NCBI GenBank assembly: GCA_023248545.1
Contig: JAHFEF010000006.1
Coordinates: forward strand, 1-64,000
DNA: 64,000 nucleotides
Source: Myxococcales bacterium
Lineage (GTDB): Bacteria; Myxococcota; UBA727; JABDBI01
Reading direction: 5' to 3'
Positions within the stretch are counted from its first letter, which is position 1, and each line of letters begins with the position of its first letter. The translations under genes and the position numbers were made by a program. This document shows, piece by piece, positions 58,552 to 64,000 of this stretch. The notes below the pieces were generated by a model. It saw only the letters and a list, made by a program, of their open reading frames with translations, was not told the origin of the DNA and searched no databases.

Positions 58552-60069
58552 ATGAAAGACCTGCTCGAAAGCTATTTGCTGGAAGAACCTGATTCTCAGT
58601 ATCGCCAAGAAATAAAGAATCTCGATCCAAGCCAGCTCGCTGATCGCCTGGAAGGCCAATGGCGTTTCGGCACGGCCGGATTTCGAGCCAAAATGGAAGC
58701 TGGGTATTTGCGATTGAATCGCGTGTCGGTCGCGAAGATTGCGTATGCTTTAGGCAAATATTTAAAAACTGGCAGCAAAGTCGTGATTGGATACGATGGC
58801 CGGCATCACAGTCAAGAATATGCGCTCTTAGTCGCCCAAGTTTTGGATGCCCTGGGGCACGAAAGTATTTTGTTTTCTAAGTTAGTCCCAACGCCTATCT
58901 GTGCTTTTTCGGTCACCGAGTTGAAAGCTGATGCAGGACTGATGGTCACGGCCAGTCATAATCCCCCAAAAGACAACGGAATTAAGATTTACGGCCCAGA
59001 TGGGGCGCAATTGGTCGCCCCGACAACCCACGCGATCGAAGCAATTTTAGATCAGGCACCAGGATATCCAGAAATCAAGCTGAGTTCAAAAGCGCCTCAA
59101 CGTGTTCCGGAAAGTGTAATCGATGCGTATTTTGGAAACCTCACCGTATCGGCAGGCAAGCCCATCTCAATCATCTATACGCCGATGCATGGGGTGGGTG
59201 AATATTACGCCGTGAGAGCACTCAGGCAAGCTGGTTTCGAAAATGTTCATGTTGTTCCTTCGCAAGCCAAGCCAGACGGTGATTTCCCGACGGTGCAGTT
59301 CCCCAATCCTGAAGAACCGGGTGCGTTAGATAAAGCCATCGAACTGGCTCAGCAAACACAGGCAGAACTCATTTTAGCCAATGACCCCGACGCAGACAGG
59401 CTCGCTGTTTGCATTGGCACCCAAGCTCTGACCGGCAACGAAATCGGCGTATTGCTCGGCAACTATTTGATCGAGAACCATCACGGAAAGAAAAAGCCGC
59501 TCGTCATGTCGACGATTGTATCTTCGAGAATGCTATCTAAAATAGCCTCAGTAAAGCAAGTGAGTTACGCTGAAACACTCACCGGCTTTGCCAATATTGC
59601 TCACACAGCATTAGAACGTGAAAAGCAGTTCGGCGAAGAATTTATTTTTGGCTATGAAGAAGCTTTGGGCTACTGCGTCGGCAATCGTGTTCGAGATAAA
59701 GACGGGATCTCAGCCGCCGTATTATTTGCCAAGCTATTTTCAGAACTCAAAAGCCAACATAAAACCGTCTGGCAAAAGTTAGCGCAACTTTCAGAAACCT
59801 ATGGACTCTACCGAAATTTAGCGTGGTCTCTTCGAGGTGATTTAAAACTGATTTTGGAACGCGCTCAAAATTTAAAGGGCTTTGAGAAACAAATTTCACC
59901 AGCCCCTGGTTTGCTCCTCTATACAGGAGAACACGATTTGAGATTGATCATCAGACCCAGTGGAACTGAACCGAAAGTGAAGTTTTACGCCGAAGTCATC
60001 GGCCAACCGAGTCAACAAAAAGAGCTCGACCAATTTTTAGCCCAGGTACAAGGACAAATTAATGTTTAA
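58552..60069 (+). CDS. Phosphoglucomutase/phosphomannomutase (PGM2-like)
   Basis: A 505-residue alpha-D-phosphohexomutase. RFGTAGFRAKM, the phosphoserine loop TASHNPPKDNGIKIYG, metal loop NDPDADR, sugar loop FGYEEALGY and phosphate-binding RPSGTEPK mark the four domains. The FGTAGFR start and length match the PGM2/pgcA subgroup, interconverting glucose-1-P and glucose-6-P or pentose phosphates. Overlaps the barrel gene by 8 bp. Confidence 0.93.
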   Translation: MKDLLESYLLEEPDSQYRQEIKNLDPSQLADRLEGQWRFGTAGFRAKMEAGYLRLNRVSVAKIAYALGKYLKTGSKVVIGYDGRHHSQEYALLVAQVLDALGHESILFSKLVPTPICAFSVTELKADAGLMVTASHNPPKDNGIKIYGPDGAQLVAPTTHAIEAILDQAPGYPEIKLSSKAPQRVPESVIDAYFGNLTVSAGKPISIIYTPMHGVGEYYAVRALRQAGFENVHVVPSQAKPDGDFPTVQFPNPEEPGALDKAIELAQQTQAELILANDPDADRLAVCIGTQALTGNEIGVLLGNYLIENHHGKKKPLVMSTIVSSRMLSKIASVKQVSYAETLTGFANIAHTALEREKQFGEEFIFGYEEALGYCVGNRVRDKDGISAAVLFAKLFSELKSQHKTVWQKLAQLSETYGLYRNLAWSLRGDLKLILERAQNLKGFEKQISPAPGLLLYTGEHDLRLIIRPSGTEPKVKFYAEVIGQPSQQKELDQFLAQVQGQINV

Positions 60070-61276
60070 GTTTTTCTCGCTGCTTTTGCTGGCCAATTCT
60101 CTTTGGGCGAGCGAGATAGAGCCTCCGGTTGAGCAAAAGCCAGGTCCCGAGCTCAAACAATCAAAATATGGCTTCGGTGCAATTCCTGCGGTAGGCTATG
60201 CATCAGGCTTTGGAGTAGGCTTTGGCGCCGTTGGATCGTTTTATAAAAAAGAACCCGGTATCAAACCATATCGGTTTGAATTAGATGGCCAGGTTTATTT
60301 TACAACCGGCGGTTTTCAATCTCACCGGCTCAGATTTGACTACATCGATGTTGCTGGATTGCCCTTGAGGCTCAGACCCATGATCGGCCTGTTGGCAAAC
60401 CACAATGAGAACTACTGCGGCCAAGGCATGCGCGCAGATTGCACTTTTGAAATGCCCAATTTACCCAATTTTTATTTGTACAGATACATCGAAGTTTTTG
60501 GGGCCATCGACGCTCGCTGGCGCTTAAGGCCACTGCCCCATAAGCTTGAAATTATTTGGTCCTGGCGAGGAAGTAATTATCGGATTGGCGACTTTGCTGA
60601 GGCAGGACCCTATGCCAACAGCCTGTATCAGCGGGACTTTGGGACAGACAATGGGGATGGGTTTGCGAGTATCCTCGAGGCGGGTTTAATGCTCGACAAT
60701 CGCGATAACGAGCCTGCTCCGAAAAAAGGCTATTGGATTGAGGCGACCCTCAGGGAGTCTTCGCCATTTTGGGGAAGCTCCTGGAGTTATTTAGGAGCTA
60801 ATTTAAGCCTTCGCGGCTATCTCCCCTTAGAGCCTTCCAAGCGTTTGGTGCTCGCGGGTCAGATGATCTTTGACGGCCTGTATGGCAAAGTGCCCCTACA
60901 GGAAATTGTCCGTGTCGGAGGCACGGGGCGTTATTTTAATACATTTGGTGGTCAAGAACTGGGTCGTGGTCTTCGGGAACAGTATTTTCCAGGAAGACTC
61001 AAGGCTTACAAACAAGTTGAGTTAAGATATCAGTTTGTTGGCTTTGACGTGTGGGATTGGCATTTTGACGTCGCAGCGGTTACTTTTGCTGATCTCGGCC
61101 TCGTCGCTTGGGACTGGAACACGCTCAATCAAGAATCATTCAAGCCAGCCATTGGTTTTGGGGGTGGTTTGAGATTTTTGTGGGACGAAGCCGTGGTAAT
61201 CCGATTCGACGTTGGCACCAGCCCCATCGAATCGTACGTACCCAGGTTTTACTTCGTCATTGGCAATGTGTTTTAA
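60062..61276 (+). CDS. Omp85-superfamily outer membrane barrel, BamA/TamA-like without POTRA
   Basis: A 404-residue protein with a signal peptide (MFKFFSLLLLANSLWA) and a 16-strand-type barrel. GGQELGRGLREQYFPGRL contains the Arg-Gly strand and loop-6-like region of surface antigen D15 proteins, and it ends in Phe (FYFVIGNVF). No POTRA domain is present between signal and barrel, so it is not BamA itself. The function may be lipase-like secretion or unknown; no passenger domain is seen. Confidence 0.8.
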   Translation: MFKFFSLLLLANSLWASEIEPPVEQKPGPELKQSKYGFGAIPAVGYASGFGVGFGAVGSFYKKEPGIKPYRFELDGQVYFTTGGFQSHRLRFDYIDVAGLPLRLRPMIGLLANHNENYCGQGMRADCTFEMPNLPNFYLYRYIEVFGAIDARWRLRPLPHKLEIIWSWRGSNYRIGDFAEAGPYANSLYQRDFGTDNGDGFASILEAGLMLDNRDNEPAPKKGYWIEATLRESSPFWGSSWSYLGANLSLRGYLPLEPSKRLVLAGQMIFDGLYGKVPLQEIVRVGGTGRYFNTFGGQELGRGLREQYFPGRLKAYKQVELRYQFVGFDVWDWHFDVAAVTFADLGLVAWDWNTLNQESFKPAIGFGGGLRFLWDEAVVIRFDVGTSPIESYVPRFYFVIGNVF

Positions 61277-61968
61277 GCCGCAGCCTTCACGCACTTGCCA
61301 ATATACATGACAGACATGTTGTCGTTCAGCTCGGCCTTAAAGTGCCCTGTGGTTTTATCCCGGCCTTTGATATCGAGGCCTTTGAGCTCTAATTCGCCAA
61401 AATTAAAATCATGCAATAAGTGGGTGAGCTCGGTCGGCTTAATAAATTTTTTCCATTCATGAACTCCGTGAGGGATCTCCTTGGCAACACGCTCGAGTAG
61501 CCAGATCATCACCATTTTTGATTTGAGGGTCCTGTTAATGGTGTCGAATAAAAATATGGCTCCTGGTTTAGCAACACGCTTGATCTCAGAAATCGCTGTT
61601 TCTAAATTGCCCACGTGTTCTAGAACATCTACGCAAACGATGGCATCAAAGAATTCGTCTTCATAAGGCAGTAATTCGGCGACTCCGACCCGATAGTCAA
61701 TGTCTAACTTGTTGGCACGAGCATGGTTTTTCGCGGTTTCGATCAAAGCAGTTGAAGGATCCAGTCCATAAACTTTCCCACCGCGTTTGGTTAAAAGCTC
61801 GCTCGTAAATCCACCACCGCACCCGACATCGAGGATTTTATACCCCGTCCAATCTCGAACAAACTGGTCGAAATATTCAAATCGGGGCTTATTAAGATCC
61901 TGAAGCGCATGGAACTGGCTCTCGGAATTCCACCAATCATTGGCAAACTGATCATATGAACTGAACAT
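61273..61968 (-). CDS. UbiG-like SAM-dependent methyltransferase
   Basis: A 231-residue methyltransferase with an N-terminal FANDWWNSESQFHALQDLN block typical of UbiG (3-demethylubiquinol O-methyltransferase), motif I ILDVGCGGGFTSELL and the VLEHVGN post-motif. The organism has menA, so ubiquinone may not be its quinone; the substrate may be another polyprenyl phenol. Convergent with the barrel gene by 4 bp. Confidence 0.82.
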   Translation of the reverse strand: MFSSYDQFANDWWNSESQFHALQDLNKPRFEYFDQFVRDWTGYKILDVGCGGGFTSELLTKRGGKVYGLDPSTALIETAKNHARANKLDIDYRVGVAELLPYEDEFFDAIVCVDVLEHVGNLETAISEIKRVAKPGAIFLFDTINRTLKSKMVMIWLLERVAKEIPHGVHEWKKFIKPTELTHLLHDFNFGELELKGLDIKGRDKTTGHFKAELNDNMSVMYIGKCVKAAA

Positions 61969-62065
61969 ACCGACTCCCCCCTCTTGTTATTATTATATAT
62001 TTAGTAAAAATTTAATAAAAATTAAATATATAAAATAACCATAACCCTTTAAAAATAAACATGCT

Positions 62066-62890
62066 TTATTTCGGCATCAAAGCAATCACACACCCACCAC
62101 CGCCTGCGCCGGTGAGTTTAGCTCCTAAAGCGCCGTTCTGGATGGCCTGCGCACACAAAGCGTCTAACTCATCTGTCGAAACGCCTAATTTCTTGAGCAG
62201 CGCATGATTTTCTGTCATCAGCCTGCCAATTTCTGGCAAGTCGCCCTGTTCTATCGCTCGACGCATGTCAAAAGTGAGCTGCGAGATCGCCTCGAAAATC
62301 TGCATAGTACCCGAGGGGTTTTGATCGTAGCGATGTCTTACTGCTTGAACAGCTGCACGCGTGCCTGCATGAGGGCTTGCCATCGAAATTTCGAAATTCA
62401 ACGGCCGTTTGGGAATTATTTTTTCAGCATGGCCCCGTTGAAACCAAATTAAGCCTTCTTGGGCAATCACCGTGTGGTCTACTCCTGAGGGGTTGCCGTG
62501 GAAGATTTTTTCGAGCTCCAAAGCCATACCCGCAATTTGCTCCGAGCTTCTGGATTCGCCCAAAAAATCTAAGACAGCTCGGATAAGCCCAACAGATAAC
62601 GCCGCAGAGCTCCCCAAGCCACAGCCCCCCGGAATATCGCTGTCAATTTGAAACTCCAGTTCGCGCACACGCGGGCCTAATAGCTCGGTCAACTTTGGCA
62701 AGACCTCGACAAATAGCCCTGCTGATTTATGCTCAGGGTCTATTTGGGGGTTTAAAAAAACAAGACCCGGTTTGTCACTCAGCCGAGCATTAATACGAAC
62801 TTCCAAATCAATCGTCATGGCAATGGCGGGGTAACCATAGACCACGGCATGTTCGCCCGCCAAAATAATCTTGCCAAAAGCTTTCGCCAT
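62066..62890 (-). CDS. Mevalonate kinase
   Basis: A 274-residue GHMP kinase phosphorylating mevalonate in isoprenoid synthesis. FGKIILAGEHAVVYGYPAIA, GCGLGSSAALSVG (ATP loop) and KLTGAGGGGCVIAL (motif 3) are all intact; the GEHAVVYG wording points to mevalonate kinase rather than galactokinase. It is directly coupled to the HMG-CoA reductase gene (shared base at 62890). The AT-rich 61969-62065 gap upstream of ubiG carries no gene. Confidence 0.93.
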   Translation of the reverse strand: MAKAFGKIILAGEHAVVYGYPAIAMTIDLEVRINARLSDKPGLVFLNPQIDPEHKSAGLFVEVLPKLTELLGPRVRELEFQIDSDIPGGCGLGSSAALSVGLIRAVLDFLGESRSSEQIAGMALELEKIFHGNPSGVDHTVIAQEGLIWFQRGHAEKIIPKRPLNFEISMASPHAGTRAAVQAVRHRYDQNPSGTMQIFEAISQLTFDMRRAIEQGDLPEIGRLMTENHALLKKLGVSTDELDALCAQAIQNGALGAKLTGAGGGGCVIALMPK

Positions 62891-64000
62891 TAAAACTGCT
62901 TTCTAGTATGCAACGCCATGTGACCCTTTTGAATCCCTTCGGCAGCCAGCGCCCGCATGGCGCCTAGATTTTGAGCCAAACCTACAGAGGCTACAAGACC
63001 TGCAAGCGCCTGTGCACTCTTTCCAAACTCACCTAATAACTCCAAGCAAGCTCTAACCGTCGGATGTGTCTGAGTGATTCCCCCAACAACCCCCAGGGCC
63101 AATGGCAATTCGATTGAAGCCAATAAACAATCGTGCTCGTCATCTAAAGCATAGTGCGTCAGAGGCCCATAGTGTCCGGATTTCTGGGCAGCATACGCAT
63201 GCGCGCCGGCTTCGATGGCTCTCCAATCATTGCCAGTTGCGATCGTAACAGCGCCAACGCCATTCATGATGCCTTTATTGTGGGTGCACGCTCGATAGGG
63301 ATCCAGACAAGCAAACTCATAACCCGCCAGCATTCTTTGAGCCACCCGTCGACCCGTGTCATGTATTTTATCCATGGCCAAGGCCGCATAGGGGATTTCA
63401 CATCGTGAGCGCGCTAAGCGCTGATCACTTAAGTTAGATAAAATCTTGAAACCAGCGATAGCACCTGTAAGTGCCTCGATTTTGGGCGCCAAGCCTTCCA
63501 TGATGGTGTTAATCAGATTCGCACCCATGGCATCTTGACAATTAATGCGTACTTCAAGCACAGCCATCTTGGGCGACAGGTTCTTGAGACGAATATTTTT
63601 GCAGCCACCACCGCGGGCTTTGAGACCTGGGCAGTAAGTATTAGCAAATTCTAAAAGCTCCACTTCATGTTCGATAATCGCCTGGTTCGCACGATCCCAG
63701 TCCGGTGAATCTAATAACTGGATCTGACCCATCATCATAGGCTCATCGACCTGTGTTTGAAAACCACCCCGAAGCGCTGCCAATTTAGCCATGTGACTTG
63801 CAGCCGCAATCACAGACGGCTCTTCAATGGCCATGGGCACCCAAACGGGCTGGTTATCAACGACAAAATGACAGGCCACTCCAACAGGAAGAGCCAGCGT
63901 CGTGACTAGATTTTCGACCATTTGGTCTGCTGTCTCTAAATCCAAACCCTCCGAAAAAGATAATCCTACTCGGGCTTGGCGTTCTGAGACAGACAGCTCA
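62890..64000 (-). CDS. Hydroxymethylglutaryl-CoA reductase, class II (partial, 5' end outside)
   Basis: The frame stays open to the right edge, so the N-terminus is missing (370 codons seen). ADQMVENLVTTLALPVGVA, MAIEEPSVIAAAS, NCQDAMGANLINTI, THNKGIMNG and VVGGITQTHPT are reductase signatures, and HMALHTRK carries the catalytic His. The ENVIG-like and MAxEEPS wording is class II, used by bacteria for mevalonate formation or breakdown. With mevalonate kinase next to it, biosynthesis is more likely. Confidence 0.93.
   Translation of the reverse strand, partial: ELSVSERQARVGLSFSEGLDLETADQMVENLVTTLALPVGVACHFVVDNQPVWVPMAIEEPSVIAAASHMAKLAALRGGFQTQVDEPMMMGQIQLLDSPDWDRANQAIIEHEVELLEFANTYCPGLKARGGGCKNIRLKNLSPKMAVLEVRINCQDAMGANLINTIMEGLAPKIEALTGAIAGFKILSNLSDQRLARSRCEIPYAALAMDKIHDTGRRVAQRMLAGYEFACLDPYRACTHNKGIMNGVGAVTIATGNDWRAIEAGAHAYAAQKSGHYGPLTHYALDDEHDCLLASIELPLALGVVGGITQTHPTVRACLELLGEFGKSAQALAGLVASVGLAQNLGAMRALAAEGIQKGHMALHTRKQF

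Noticed and set aside
60062-61276. Naming the barrel protein BamA
   Set aside because: There are no POTRA domains and the protein is far too short; only the barrel signature is shared.

Overview
This is a compact, protein-dense stretch of a Gram-negative bacterial chromosome with moderate GC. Signs of an outer membrane include an Omp85-like barrel, a porin, a SurA-like chaperone and many lipoproteins. The mix of a non-flagellar type III secretion ATPase set (sctN-sctO-sctP), class II HMG-CoA reductase with mevalonate kinase, MenA, a DUF3516 Ski2-type helicase, an HSDL2-like dehydrogenase and secreted phospholipases suggests the former Deltaproteobacteria (Myxococcota or Bdellovibrionota). That placement is inference; no 16S rRNA is present.

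Layout. 1-5.4 kb: start of nadE, then yhbY-lipB, a beta-propeller lipoprotein, rpmE-DUF1385-(36 codon ORF)-prfA and rpmF. 5.4-11.8 kb: PCMT-like enzyme, tRNA-Ala, two MarC proteins with uppP, metG fused head-to-tail with tRNA-Val, a receiver protein, aat and sodB. 11.8-18.4 kb: AAA_14 ATPase, a 904-residue TPR/glycine-rich protein, a divergent TPR protein, an EAL protein and a lipoprotein. 18.3-28.2 kb: clpX, a NifS-like enzyme, a Phd/VapC module, MscS, ferredoxin, a tetraheme cytochrome lipoprotein, alaS and an orphan FecCD permease. 28.2-34.1 kb: an accessory island with secreted PLD, a decayed IS, small secreted proteins, secreted PI-PLC and a peptide deformylase. 34.1-47.3 kb: helicase, SurA-like protein, NYN protein, porin + ZnuA-like pair, 2OG oxygenase, lipase, a divergent FolE, YceD, MenA, SDR and a Cys/Met PLP enzyme. 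47.3-55.3 kb: RRM protein, the rimP-nusA-ylxR-infB-rbfA translation operon, ligA and the RNase P RNA. 55.2-64 kb: RelE/Phd module, sctP-sctO-sctN, phosphoglucomutase, Omp85-like barrel, UbiG-like methyltransferase, mevalonate kinase and HMG-CoA reductase (runs off the right edge).

The strongest unexplained structure is in the island. The PI-PLC gene has a 25 bp sequence at its 3' end that recurs 2157 bp away, as the 3' end of the PLD gene. It has a 33 bp sequence at its 5' end that recurs 1130 bp away, just before another secreted-protein gene. Collapsing each pair restores a tight convergent and a tight divergent gene pair. This suggests two insertions (one with the IS and two secreted proteins, one with deformylase and a small protein), each flanked by unusually long direct repeats and lacking a recombinase. 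Other notable points: palindromic repeats inserted in frame in metG and the DUF1385 gene; a tRNA whose CCA directly touches the metG start codon; many divergent gene pairs with only 12-50 bp between start codons and often no Shine-Dalgarno sequence; an EAL gene with an in-frame stop five codons after its best start; and a FolE homologue lacking a zinc ligand.
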